Source of the DNA: Cylicocyclus nassatus | Taxonomy: Eukaryota; Nematoda; Chromadorea; Rhabditida; Strongylidae | Direction of reading: 5' to 3' | DNA length: 64,000 nt | Assembly: GCA_958299035.1 (NCBI GenBank) | Contig: CATQJL010000001.1 | Coordinates: 20,257,433 to 20,321,432, forward strand | Shown: piece by piece, positions 11,439 to 21,953 of the stretch | Numbering within the stretch: position 1 is the first letter of the stretch | Layout: every line of letters begins with the position of its first letter | Program-made: the position numbers and the translations under genes | Notes under the pieces: generated by a model | Told to the model about the DNA's origin: nothing | Databases searched by the model: none | Seen by the model: the letters and a program-made list of their open reading frames with translations, nothing else

Positions 11439-11526
11439 TACCTAGCTTTGAGGAATTGCAAAAAACTCCCCGGCTCTTGTCTCATATAAACGTTTTCATT
11501 TGATGAAAAGTGAACCAAATTTGTGG

Positions 11527-11774
11527 GTCAAGACAGGTGAAAGGGCCGGGCATACTTCACACGATTTCAGTCGCGACCGGACTTGGCAGCTCGCCGGAAG
11601 TCTTCAGATCCAATACAAGCAAACTGCACATGCATAGTGTGTATAGCGGACGTGGTTTGATGAGATACCCTAATTCATGTACATTTGAAATGTGCATACT
11701 GTGAGTTATGTACAGTTGGAAAACTGTCAAGTCGCGTCGCAACTGAAATCGTGTGAAATATGCCCGCACTTGAC
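11527..11774. mobile_element. Foldback MITE, about 250 bp
   Basis: CGGGCATACTTCACACGATT and TTTCAGTCGCGACCGGACTT at the left mirror AAGTCGCGTCGCAACTGAAA and TCGTGTGAAATATGCCCGC at the right. The arms are about 50 bp with scattered mismatches. A related block (GAGTGAAATCGCGCGAAGTA) occurs near 58270. Superfamily not determined. Confidence 0.6.
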
Positions 11775-11936
11775 GCAAAGATCTTAACAGCTTTTTTCAC
11801 TTCAACCCCACTCTTACTCTAACCCACAGAGGCCAGTCAATGGTGCTGCTGCAATCAACAGTATTTGGGTTTTGGAAAGTACCAGCAAGAAAACTTGCGG
11901 AGTTGATTGCGGTTTGGCATGATATGACTTTATTGA

Positions 11937-12353
11937 CTACTAACTGGTACACTCGGCTCTGCCCCGGCTCCGTCTGTACACCATAATAAAGCTCCCGTCC
12001 CTATTCCTAACATTTGCCTGTCCCGGTTCACTTACATGCCATTTTTCCTATCCCCACCATGTTTTCCCAATCAGCATGCTCACCTTCCTGTGTCAACTCC
12101 CAGCCCCGTAGTTTGCAGAAATTCGAAAAAAAAAACGATAGAGGTAATCGATAATTTCGAAAAAATAATTTTGTGTTTGTCTTTGGGCTTCGTGAGGAAA
12201 GATTTGGAGGTGACTGTTAGGTTGAGCTACGAGTTTGTGCACATTTCGTCCCAAAGTGCGTTTATACTAAAGTTCATCCCATGGTTTACATAATCACCTT
12301 AACTCGATACACACACTGCAGGTACAAACATACAGACAGACACTTGGATTCAT
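11937..12353 (+). repeat. Diverged CSR copy
   Basis: Head CTAACTGGTACACTCGGCTC, middle TCAACTCCCAGCCCCGTAGT and AGGTAATCGATAATTTCG, tail ACAAACATACAGACAGACAC. It matches the head, centre and microsatellite tail of the copies at 30703 and 44846, with additional internal sequence. Confidence 0.55.
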
Positions 12354-12356
12354 GTA

Positions 12357-13034
12357 CAGGGTGTCCCAAAAAAATGTGCCTACTGTTTGATTGTAAATAA
12401 CTCTCTTGTAATGAAATGTTTCGAGATGCTTTAGGTACCGTTTCTTAGAGCGAGCTTGAACTTAGATTTGCTGTATGGACTGAATCATCGATCGCTCGTC
12501 ATTACTGTAGGATTACGGTAAGAACTTCCAGCATACGCAACCATTGTGAAATATACCACCTAACAAAATTTTTTTCAAAAAATCTGAAAAATTGTGTATT
12601 AGGGTTTTCGCGCATGCCAATTCCACCTAACAACTTTTTATGAGTGTTTTCAGCTTTTTCGACGGTGTAATTACATTTCTGACAAATGCTGGGAATTTAA
12701 TTATTACGATTTACCGGGGATAACATAGGAAAGAAGCATCACAGCAAAACGGAAATTTCAAATTCGAAATCAGCGGCTCCCATTACCGTAGTGTAAGAGT
12801 TTTTGGCTTGTTTGGTTTCGTTCCGAGGCAGAGTATAGCCTCTAAAGGCCTAAAATCCTTGTCGAAGTTCCTACCGTAATCCTACAGTAACGAAGAGTGA
12901 TAGATGATTCGCTACATATGTATATCTAAGTTTAACCTCGCTCTACAGAATGGTACCTAAAGCTTCTCGAAACACTTCATTACAAGAAAGTTATTAACAA
13001 TCAAACAGTAGGCACATTTTTTTGGGACACCCTG
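12357..13034. mobile_element. mar-MITE G (CAGGGTGTCCC family)
   Basis: Both ends intact: CAGGGTGTCCCAAAAAAATG and CATTTTTTTGGGACACCCTG are mirrored (the right end reads ACATTTTTTTGGGACACCCT then G). Inner arms ACTGTTTGATTGTAAATAAC and GTTATTAACAATCAAACAGT. It inserted immediately after the CSR tail at 12353. Confidence 0.8.
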
Positions 13035-14416
13035 TATATGATCACAGTAATCCTGTCGCAGCATCATTCCTAGATGGATGAAGTGATTGACCCAAACATA
13101 CCGTATAGTCTTGCTTCAAGGTTTCTTCAATTTTGATGGCTGCATGTGGCAGGTCTTTTTCTGTAACATACTTTTAGATTATAAATTGAACAATTTTAGC
13201 TTCATTCCAGAAAACATGCCACTTACTACTTCCAAGATGTTCTGATACACATCGATGCTCCATTTGGCTTGTATGGCTGGTCTTTTCCCAAATAGACTAA
13301 GAAGATTTTGAGTAGAACAAATAAGCTTTTTGATATATTAGGTTGTCAAGAAAATAATGTTTGCTTGCTTGGCACCGCAACCGGACGGATCCCAAGATCG
13401 CAGTAGGAGCATTGTTCAATAGAGCAAAGCAAACTCTACAAACTGGTGTTGATGCTTCGCCAAGGTTTTTCCATGTAAAGTTGAAAATCAAAATCCAAAA
13501 AGTTTCAATCAAAAGAAAACAAAAGAATTTCGTCTAGAAAATTTCTACAGAACCCTCAATCGCATACATCTAAACTATTGACATAGACATTCATACATAC
13601 AGTTGATTTTTTCTTAAGTAGAAAATGAGAAAATTTTCGCTGTTTTTCTCAAAACAATGGTTGGCCGTTCTAGCATGTGCATTTCTATTCTATAATACAA
13701 GCCTTTATAAGTTTACCTGTAGATTTTTGACCTTTTTCGAGTATTAGTTTTCAAAAATTTTTGACTAGCAAAATTACTAAAAAAGAGAAAAGCTATTGAT
13801 ACTTTTCGAGAACTTGCTCTCGAAAAAGCTTGAAAATTTGCAGTTATACTCTTAAAAGGCTTGTACACTACTCAAGTCAGAACAGTCCAGCACTGCTTTA
13901 AGAAAAACGTGAAAATTGTCGATTTCTCAGTTTCTACGCAAGCAGACATCAACTGTATTCATGGATGTCTGACATCGATAGTGTCGATGTGTGCGAATGG
14001 GAGTTCGGTAGAAAGTTTCTGGATTCAAAGAGATCCAATTTTTGCCGATTTTCTTGGCATCTGAAACTTATTAGTTTTTGATTTCTTCAACTTCACATGA
14101 ACAAGCTTTGCTCTATAAAACAGTATCCCTCATGTGTTCTTGGGTTCGTCTGATTTGGTATCAGAGCATGCAAATAGAAAGCGACGTTATTTTCTTAACA
14201 CTAATAGTTGTAGAGTACTACAATATAATGAAGAAGATAGAAGCATTCTTTGAGTTCATCTAAGCAGCCCTCACTCCGAGCAAAAAGATGAGAAAGCAAT
14301 TTTACAGAAGCAAGTTTACAGAAGAAAGCTGCGCATACTTATCGCATCATCATCATTTTATCGATGAAATTAGCGCTACCTTTATTATTTTCGCTTTTAT
14401 CTTAGTCGTAAACTAT
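13035..14416. other. Unassigned region with one isolated mar-MITE end
   Basis: A single terminus, TATATTAGGTTGTCAAGAAA, lies near 13335 with no partner that I can find. Elsewhere no gene or repeat is supported. Confidence 0.4.
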
Positions 14417-14571
14417 GGCCCGTAGTAAACCCCCATTAGGGCAGCTCCCTTGAGGCGGACAGCAGCTAATTTCATCGCGCCTCAGTCTAGCATCCGGTGG
14501 GCTATTGATCTGGATGCGGATGGCTTCCTAGACATTGTAATCAAGTGTGTTCTTAAGAAATAACCACTCGA

Positions 14572-14645
14572 GTCGGTTTAGACAAAAGGGTAAGCGACTG
14601 GACTTGCCCGCGCGGGCCGTGGTTCGACTCCGTTTAGCGATACCA
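14572..14645 (+). ncRNA. tRNA-like (pol III box) module in the TIR element
   Basis: A perfect B box, GGTTCGACTCC, is at 14621-14631. Upstream are GTAAGCGACTGGACTTG (resembling the D-arm to anticodon-arm region of class II tRNAs) and an A-box-like TCGGTTTAGACAAAAGG. The acceptor stem does not pair cleanly, so this is a tRNA-derived promoter or SINE-like piece rather than a tRNA gene. The copy at 45.8 kb keeps the same boxes. Confidence 0.5.
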
Positions 14646-15059
14646 CTTTTGCTGCATAGCCGGGCAATCTTTGATAGCGGCCGCTATCGCAATCGATGAT
14701 GACGCGATCAAGGATTTCGCCTAGCAAATGCACGGATAAAACAAAAACACATTTTGTGAAGAAAATTACACGACAAAACGAAATGGTTGCAGCGCGAATC
14801 TAATGAAGTGAGCAAATGAGTTTTCGTTCTGGACAGCTTTAAGAAAAATCACTAAAGTTTCATTAAAAAGAGAAGAATTTGCTTTTTTGTCTTCCTCGCG
14901 AAAATCAGCTGTCCACAGATCCTCTCCTTTTCGGGCGCGGTTGTGCAGTTTTGCGCCGATTTTGTCTGCAGTGTTAGGCAAAGTGATGCGTATCGTATGT
15001 TACTTAGGAGCAACTCGGGAGTCTTGTCTGCTCTCCTCTTTTACACACTATTTGCCTTC

Positions 15060-15240
15060 GTCTAACTCATTTCACGTTCAGTTGAACTGAACGTGAACTG
15101 ATTGCAAGAGTTGACTGCAGCAGGTGGACGGATGGTCAACTACCAGTTAACATCAGTTCACCTTCAATTCAACTAAACGTGAACTGATGTGCAAGAGTTG
15201 ACTGCAGCAGGTGAACGGATGGTCAACCACCAGTCCACTC
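15060..15240. repeat. Tandem repeat of about 95 bp, two units
   Basis: AACGTGAACTGATTGCAAGA, GTTGACTGCAGCAGGTGGAC and GGATGGTCAACTACCAGT recur about 95 bp later as AACGTGAACTGATGTGCAAG, GTTGACTGCAGCAGGTGAAC and GGATGGTCAACCACCAGT. The other copy of this element (45 kb) has only one unit, so the duplication is specific to copy 1. Confidence 0.7.
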
Positions 15241-15344
15241 GCCATGCATAAAGGGAAGGTGGGCGGTCATCAGTTCACCTCACCTAAGCTTGACTGATGG
15301 GTTGAGTTTAATTCACCTGAACTGATCGAGCTTTACTATGGGCC

Positions 15345-17519
15345 TATATGTTGCCGCTTAAACTTTATAGCATCTTAGCGCTCGATACAGGGTCTTTCTT
15401 GTGCAAGACTCCGCACAAATGGCTTATAAGCAAGCTGGATAGTAGAGTTATTGTTTCTGGGACAGAAAGCAAAAAGGATGTCGTTTTTGCGAGTCCGAGA
15501 TTAAGTTTTAGTCTGCGTTTCGTTTTTTAGTCATTTCGATCATTTCGGATTACAGTCAAAGGGACTTCGTAACTTTGCAAAAGTCAGGGGGACTTCGTTG
15601 GTGTTCGTAATTGGTTATTGATGCTTCGCGCATATGATTTTCTTTCGACAGACTTCTGTACTTTTGAAGTTGAGCGTTGGCGAAAATTGCCTCGAGGCGT
15701 TGTGAAGCCATAATGTGATTAAAAATCCAATATTTTTTAAAACTGCTTCATGCGTGTAGAAGAGCTTTGTGCGCAGTTTTAGATGATATAAACAATGCTG
15801 CTATACAAACTTCGCAATTCGTATTATTCTTCTCTGTCCCAAACTGCAAGGATTATTTGCATCTGCTCGTGTGGTTGAGTAAATCTTTGCCATGTGCAGC
15901 AAAGATGAATTTAGTAGCTTGCACTGTTTTTCCTATTGTAGGGATGTGCAGATGTTAGATAGGATTTCCACCATTTTTTTAATGTATCTGTGAATTTATG
16001 CACATTGTGCGCAGACGATTTGGTTTCATGCATATGTATAAGTAGTAGCGTTGCACCGTTAGAGCCAGTGCTTGTACAACTTCCGCCACTTACGTCTACA
16101 TTAGATCATAGTCATTTACTTTGTCTTCCCTCAATTCATTACACTTTGTATAGATTTCATTTATTCATATATTATTTTGCTACTTGTTTGATCGAGTTTC
16201 CTGTTGCTTGTTTGTTGCCAAAATAAAGTTAATTACCCAAGTTTGAGGTTGCTTGCTCCTGTGTAAAAAGAAGTCCCACGTGGCAGTATTTTTTGGTTTT
16301 CAACAAGTGGTATTAGAGATTATATGCATATATATCGTCTCTTTAATACAACTGCTGTGTATTGCATGAGCGTTGACCGCAACCAGCAGTACTATCGCAA
16401 CCCAAAATTGTGGTTGATTTCTCGTGGTTGAAGTTTTAACGTACAGAGACTATTCAAAATGACGTTTCGGCAAACTTGCCTTCTTCTGATTCGAAAAGTC
16501 GAAATCGCATAAAGTGGACTTCCCGATATAACACCTTGTCGATTATAGAACCCCCCCCCCCCTTCTTAGAAAAACATCAGTATCCAACAAAGCGCACGAC
16601 TGTGCTAGTGCTCACCCTAAAAGACGATAGATCTTATGAGTTGCAGAGCAGGATCAGTACTGCATTAATTTATACATATGTACCAATCTTAGACCCCGCC
16701 AAAGCAATCAATTAGAAGTTCAACTAAGATTCATGGATAGCCCAACTTGGATTCAAGCATATTGATATTGCAGCATAAGACGGCACAATGTAAGCGTCTG
16801 TTCGCAGCACATTGCACCGCCAGTATCGTCCCTGCGGACCATATAGAAGCAGAAGTTCAATGCTCTATGAAATTCAGTTGCATTGTTTGCCATGATAGGT
16901 TAACATACATATAAGTTGGTAAATAATGCTACAATTGAGTTATGAATCATACCTTTAAATACCGAAAACTGCCATTGCACAAATCTGATCGGCAAAAACA
17001 GATTGCCCTATGATCCTTGGAGTAGCACTCTTTTAAATGCTGTAAAAACTTTGTATTAGTAGCTCTGTTCATCGCTTACAGAGATTTCAGCGCAAAGCGA
17101 CCTGTAAACGAAGCGGAACCACTCGAAAATTTAGCGAATTTCTGATGGTATTGACTGCGAAAAGGCATGGCTGCTTGGTCTCATATGCACACATTTGATT
17201 CTGAAACGGGAAGCCCATATAATCACTATGACCGATTGGTAAGAAGCAGCCAACTCTTACTTTTGTAATCTCTTGCTTGCGGAGCCCCTCTAATCCAGCG
17301 TCTTCAAAACCGACATAGCATCGCACTTTTTGCGGCTCTTCGGCCTCTCCAGAAGATAATCTTTTTGCAACAACTTTGATTTGTTTTGGCGCACCTCTGC
17401 CTACTCGTAATGAACCCTGAATTCTTAAATTGAGATTGACATTGAGCAGAGCCTCATAACAGACTGTAAAAATGTATCTGTATCATATGCTCCAACAGCC
17501 TAAACTTCGTCAACTCATT
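15345..17519. other. Unassigned region
   Basis: No supported gene. Between about 15465 and 15600 are AAAAAGGATGTCGTTTTTGC, CAAAGGGACTTCGTAACT and GGGGGACTTCGTTGG, which echo sub-terminal blocks of the hATn elements at 18787 and 59972 and may be a decayed relative. A run of 12 C lies near 16550. The rest shows nothing I can name. Confidence 0.35.
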
Positions 17520-18105
17520 CAACTACTCATTTTTAAAACTTTTTAATATAAGATCGGTAATTTTCCGTGAATGAAACTTGCCCCAGAGGAACAAATGCAA
17601 AGTTAAATAGCTTTTTGGACTTTTCATGGCTTGATAGTCGCCTTGAGGACAGTGATCACCGTGGGCCACATCTCTGTGCGAAAATTTTCACAAATAATCA
17701 GCTAAATTCTTGGCTAAATTCTTCTAAATTAAAGTTTACGCAATCAATTCTTTTTGGCGCCACCTTCGTAAAGTAGTAAACTTTTACTCACTCTTTTTTG
17801 GCCTAAAGTCCATGGCTTGCACATTAGCTTGTCAAACGTACTCATAATTTTGCAAAAAGTGCTGATTCATGCTCAGTCTTGCTTGAAATAAGCCAGGTGG
17901 ATCCGTTTGGCGCGCAATTTTTGAGGATCCAATCAACGGATCGCTCGTGCTTTGCATAGTGGACTTTCATGCTGGTAGCATACGCCGTGCAAAATTTGGG
18001 CTCAGGAAATTGGCTTAAACACGCTCTACGAATTTCGTAACGGACAGACACCCACATACACACAGACAAAAAGACGTAAACAACCCTTAGCCCGTTATTA
18101 TAAGT
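17520..18105 (+). repeat. HPR copy 2, hairpin end missing
   Basis: Starts inside the family at CAACTACTCATTTTTAAAAC, runs through AAGTCCATGGCTTGCACATT, GGTGGATCCGTTTGGCGCGC and the CACACATACA microsatellite, and ends CCCGTTATTATAAGT. The hairpin terminus at the left is absent. Confidence 0.7.
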
Positions 18106-18345
18106 CACGATAATAAGCCGCTTATTTGTCGGTCTGTAAGTCTGTCTGTTACGAAATTACAGTGAGGAATGATTTACAATACCAAACAGCATGTGAGGTT
18201 AGGATAGGAGTATGGTTCATTTTTAACTACGGCTCTCACGTTGCAGTCAACCGAACAGTGATTTGAGAGGCAAGCTCTCAGAAAGTGAGTTTAACACGGT
18301 TCATGGCCAGTGCGAACCTCTGCGAAGCAGAGGTGAAGCACTGGT
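18106..18345 (-). repeat. Short HPR derivative
   Basis: Opposite orientation to copy 2. It opens with TCTGTAAGTCTGTCTGTTAC (HPR microsatellite side) and ends with the terminal hairpin GGCCAGTGCGAACCTCTGCG continuing to GCACTGGT, but its 150-bp centre is unrelated to the full-length family. Confidence 0.55.
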
Positions 18346-18786
18346 ATATACATAAAACTCAAAGTTTGTGCAACTCTTGACCGTATGTTTTTTATATACT
18401 TCTTTGCGCGTGAACCGATTAAGCTGAAATTTTGCACATATATGTTTTCGACCCCGTATATGGTTTTAGGCTACTTTTTGTAGCGATTCGCTGGATCCTT
18501 CTATTGATTTATTGATTTCGGCACTTTGCAATGAAAGTGAAGTCTTATCAACCACTATCATACCCCATGCATTTTAGTGTAAACTATGGCAGACAAGCTC
18601 ATTCTCATTTCGCGGATGCGGAATGAGAATGAGCTCATTCTCATCAGAAGGATGCGGTACTTCCAGATGGCCTTGCTTTGAGGTAGGCATTTGCAATTAC
18701 AACGCACCGTGCAGGTGGATATAAGCTGCGGGACCGGAGAAGGAAAGGGGAGAGGGAAGCAGAAATGCACCAGTCGGAAGCGGGAA
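18346..18786. other. Spacer with a perfect 22-bp palindrome
   Basis: The palindrome at 18623-18644 is centred on GAGCTC and flanked by two copies of GGATGCGG. Another copy of the half-site CTCATTCTCATTTC precedes it. No gene is supported; the frames here are short. Confidence 0.45.
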
Positions 18787-19493
18787 CAGGGCTCGGCACA
18801 GCTGGCACCGGGTCAAGCTGGATATCGTTTTTTGGACGAAAGCAAAAGGGATATCGTTTTTCCGGGGTGGGGCGGAGAAGAGCCGCGAGAATGCCGCTGG
18901 CATGCCACCGGCATGCTGTCCATCAAACAAACAAAGAGTTTGTTTTCAGCCAAAACGCATATGACACCAAATTTGATGTGTGCATGTGCGTTAAGGGACC
19001 CGAAGTATGGCCCAAAAATTCATGAAAACTATTTGAATAAAAGCCTGTGCTGAACTTTTTTCTGAATTAGCTGGCACCGTGCCAGCTGGGTGCCAGCTGA
19101 GCTGGCACCGACGCTTTGCTCACTTAAGTTTCATACTTTTTTTACATAAAATGTATCTACACCGCAAAAGTTTACATACAAAAAGAAGAAATAGTTTCAT
19201 AATGTTATCTTTTCAGCTTTCATAGCCATTTGAAAATTACTCGTTCTTCTCCGCAATGGAAAAGTCGGATTTTTCTGCTTCTTGATTCAACCACTTGAAA
19301 AGCTCAAAAAGCTGTGAAAAGTTGTTTCATGTAATCAGCATGCATGAAAACCCTACTACTTACCTTTACATAATTTAAAATCAATGACGGGTCTTCAAAA
19401 TAGATCAAGGGGACTTCGTACGAAATTTCCAAGATCAAACGGGACTGGACTTCGTTTTTAAATTTTCCTGGTGCCAGCTCGTGCCAAGCCCTG
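18787..19493 (-). mobile_element. hATn element with CAGGGCTCGGCAC ends
   Basis: Left end CAGGGCTCGGCACAGCTGGC, right end GCCAGCTCGTGCCAAGCCCTG: inverted repeats of about 25 bp. Layout matches the element at 59972: GCTGGATATCGTTTTT near the left end, a CACCAAATTTGATG block, an internal cluster of the terminal motif (19069-19109), then TTTACATAAAATGTA. No clear 8-bp duplication, so the hAT call rests on the CAGGG ends and on the sister element. It contains two exon-like segments on the minus strand. Confidence 0.65.
19069..19109. promoter_or_regulatory. Internal cluster of the terminal motif AGCTGGCACC
   Basis: AGCTGGCACC occurs at 19069 and 19100, with the complement GTGCCAGCT at 19079 and 19090, giving two copies each way in 41 bp. 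The same motif lies inside both termini. A transposase-binding or replication-related cluster is a plausible reading; this is inference. Confidence 0.55.
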
Positions 19494-19552
19494 GGTATGA
19501 AAGATGAAAAGGCGTAGGTTTTGAAGCAGAACACATATTTTATGCGCTCCAC
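19237..19552 (-). CDS. Two exon-like segments inside the hATn element
   Basis: On the minus strand a frame reads LEISYEVPLIYFEDPSLILN then YVK, and meets a consensus donor GTAAGT at 19358-19363. A 52-bp intron ends TTTTCACAG, and the next segment (19237-19311) continues in phase 0 as LFELFKWLNQEAEKSDFSIA and EKNE before a stop. Both borders keep frame, which is unlikely by chance but not decisive. The first segment overlaps terminal sequence shared with the 59972 element, so part of it is element DNA. I do not recognise the product. Confidence 0.3.
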
Positions 19553-21255
19553 CTCCTTCCTCTGGCTCTATGGCTCATGAACCGGGTAAAACCAAGTATG
19601 CCAGCTAGTCAACTTATAATTGTTAAAAATAAACGACCAAAAAGACCGTTTTTGTGATTGTAAATGAAAGGAATTCCCGAAGCTGGGCTTTAGAACGTGG
19701 TATGATGTTGTGAATTTATACATCATTACGTAATTTTCGGGTGACTCGACGCTAATCAAAAAACCTGATACCTACGCGCTTATGTGCTTGGTGAACTGGA
19801 GATAATGGATACACAAAACAGTTTTGCAAGTCGTTTGCGCCGCTGGGCTCTATCAAGTGCTGCTTTCAAAAGTTTGACAGTAATCGCAAAACTTTTGACG
19901 CCACCTTCAACCCATACAAGCGCTAAAAGAGCTCGTAAACTTCAAATTTTTAAGATTGTCTATCTCTATATGCAGGACATCCCAAAGGATGTATATAACA
20001 TTTGAATTCCCTAACTTTTATATAAAAACTTTGCACTTCTTCAAGCAGCATATCGCAGAGCTTCATCTCTATGATGACGGTAGGAACTTTTATACAGCGT
20101 CATTGTAATAGCCTCCTTTCCGAAAAATTTCTAGAAGTCCGGCAAGTTTTCCACCAGGGTTTTCACGCACGCTGATTTTATCGTTTGACTTTTTGTATGC
20201 TTCTTGGATTTTTTCAATGGTGTGTCGCACTTTAGAGAAGGCAGCTGTTACGTATACTCGGCGTAACTTATGAAAGAAGCGGCATCCAAGTACACCAAAT
20301 TTTTTGAAGTCAACAACTTCAGTTAGCTTAAAATAAAGTTGTATGGTAGTTCAGTTCAGGTTGTATGGTTTACTGAGGCGTAGAGCCGCCTATAGCCAGA
20401 CACATACTTTAAAGTTGTGCCGTAATCCTAACAGAAAAGCTTTGGTGACTGCTCCGTTTTGTGTCAAAGTTGAAGCCAGCACTTCCATGTTTTAAGTGGC
20501 AAAGATGCTTCAAACAAAGAGCTATGGAGGAAGAAGCGTTTGATGCATTTTTGATTGAGTCATCCTGTATTAAAACTCGAACAGAGCATGGGCACGTAAG
20601 CTTGCTGACATCAGCAACAGACCAAGGCAAGCAGATAAGGGCTTTTTTCTTAACAGGTCGAGAATCCTGAAAGTAGCCTACATGGTCTTTGTGTAAGTGA
20701 CATATTTTTTATTTGCGAAAAATACTTTCGAAATTTCTTCCAAATGACCGTTTTACGCTTCGAAGTCGTGTAAACTTTGAAAAAAGCTGTAAGAAAGCTC
20801 ATTTTCATCCTGCTGTGTGATGATGCTGCATCTCGAAAACAAGTTTGTGCTACGGTGTTTTTCAAATGGTGGATCGTTTGAAAAATATGAGGTGAGAAAG
20901 AAGCAAGGGGAAAGATTGATTATGGGGGAGGGGGGGGGGGGAAGGAGGGTGGGGGGGGGGGGGAGAAAATGAAAAAAGCCTCTGAGACGACGTCTTATTC
21001 CGCCCTCTGATCCTTTCTTTTCGCATCAGCTGTGACATCCGTGTGGAGTTTTCACGTCGCCTACTAAGTGTGAATAAAACTCAAAGTAGCAATTTGAAAA
21101 AAAAGGTTTGTAATTTCTCTAGAATGTTTTGCGAGAAAAAGGCAGCATTCTGTTTAGTAGAAGAAAAGATACTTCATCTCTTCTTCTTTTAGTTTTGATG
21201 TCAGTTTCCAGCCTCTTTATCAATTTGCCGCCACTTTCACAAGGGTCGGAGAGTA
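19494..21255. other. Mostly unassigned; decayed mar-MITE and G tract
   Basis: From about 19974 (AGGACATCCCAAAGGATG) to 20450 are scattered blocks of the CAGGGTGTCCC mar-MITE family (GTTTTCACGCACGCTGATTT, GCCGTAATCCTAACAG), consistent with an old copy. At 20925-20963 is a G-rich run with two stretches of 10 or more G. No gene is supported. Confidence 0.4.
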
Positions 21256-21302
21256 AAAAAGCAGTGGTTAAAACCGTGCACCGGTTTTAACCACTGCTTT
21301 TT
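21256..21302. repeat. Perfect 21-bp inverted repeat with 5-nt loop
   Basis: Left arm begins AAAAAGCAGTGGTTAAAACC at 21256, right arm ends at 21302, loop TGCAC. It sits immediately before the 19-bp tandem repeats, at or just outside the 5' end of the retrotransposon. Confidence 0.8.
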
Positions 21303-21479
21303 GCCGTCAGTGTACCCCTGTGCCGTCAGTGTACCCCTGTGCCGTCAGTGTACCCCTGTGCCGTCAGTGTACCCCTGTGCCGTCAGTGTACCCCTGTGCC
21401 GTCAGTGTACCCCTGTGCCGTCAGTGTACCCCTGTGCCGTCAGTGTACCCCTGTGCCGTCAGTGTACCCCTGTGCCGTC
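21303..21479 (+). repeat. 19-bp tandem repeat, 9 units
   Basis: Unit GCCGTCAGTGTACCCCTGT is repeated nine times with no substitution and then runs into GCCGTCGCC, the start of the leader unit. Because 19 is not a multiple of three, all frames read the same peptide pattern, so the ORFs here are not genes. Confidence 0.95.
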
Positions 21480-21953
21480 GCCAAGAACGGTTGTTTTTGA
21501 TAGTCGCTCTGCCTAGTATCTCGATTTTACATTTCTTTCATCTCCTTTCGTGTCTTCCTAATTTCTAGGTGTTCTCTTCATTACTTTAGTTGTCACTTCC
21601 TATTGTGTCTATCTCTTTCGTCTTAAACTTTTGGATTCTTGGCCAGTCTAGTGGCATATCCAAATTTCGCTCATCTTATCCAGGTCATCGATTGAAAAAA
21701 TCAATATCGGTGAACCCCTGTGCCGTCGCCAAAAACAATTGTTTTTGATACTTGCTCTTCCTACTTCGATATTGTTTTCTTTTTTCCCTTTCTGTGTTCT
21801 CCTATTTTCTGGTTGCTCTCTTCAGTTCTCTAGCTGTCACTTCCTACTTCGGCTACCTCTTTCAACTTAGACTTTTAAATTCTTTCGACAAATTAGTGTC
21901 ATATCCATTTTTTTGCTTATCTTATCAAGGTTATCGATTGGAAAAAATCAATA
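21474..21953 (+). promoter_or_regulatory. Two tandem 248-bp leader units of the retrotransposon
   Basis: Unit 1 begins GCCGTCGCCAAGAACGGTTG at 21474, unit 2 GCCGTCGCCAAAAACAATTG at 21722. Both contain ATCTCTTTCGTC/CTACCTCTTTCA-like pyrimidine-rich sequence and end GATTGAAAAAATCAATA. In unit 2 the next bases are the ORF1 ATG; unit 1 has ATCGGTG there. Tandem leader monomers act as promoters in some mammalian L1s; the same role here is inferred. Confidence 0.7.

Larger units (their letters stand above)
14417..15344 (-). mobile_element. TIR element with tRNA-like module, copy 1
   Basis: Termini GGCCCGTAGTAAACCCCC and GAGCTTTACTATGGGCC are inverted repeats of 13 bp with one mismatch. TAT lies outside each end, a possible 3-bp duplication of the kind seen in PIF/Harbinger. 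A second copy sits inverted at 45108-45984. Shared internal blocks include a tRNA-like module, GAAAATCAGCTGTCCACAGA and a cluster of GTTCACCT/AGGTGAAC mirror motifs. No transposase. Confidence 0.65.

Noticed and set aside
21301..21568. 19-bp tandem array as a CRISPR array or as a repeat protein gene
   Set aside because: Units are directly adjacent with no spacers, the context is a retrotransposon leader, and the coding pattern appears in every frame because 19 is not divisible by three.
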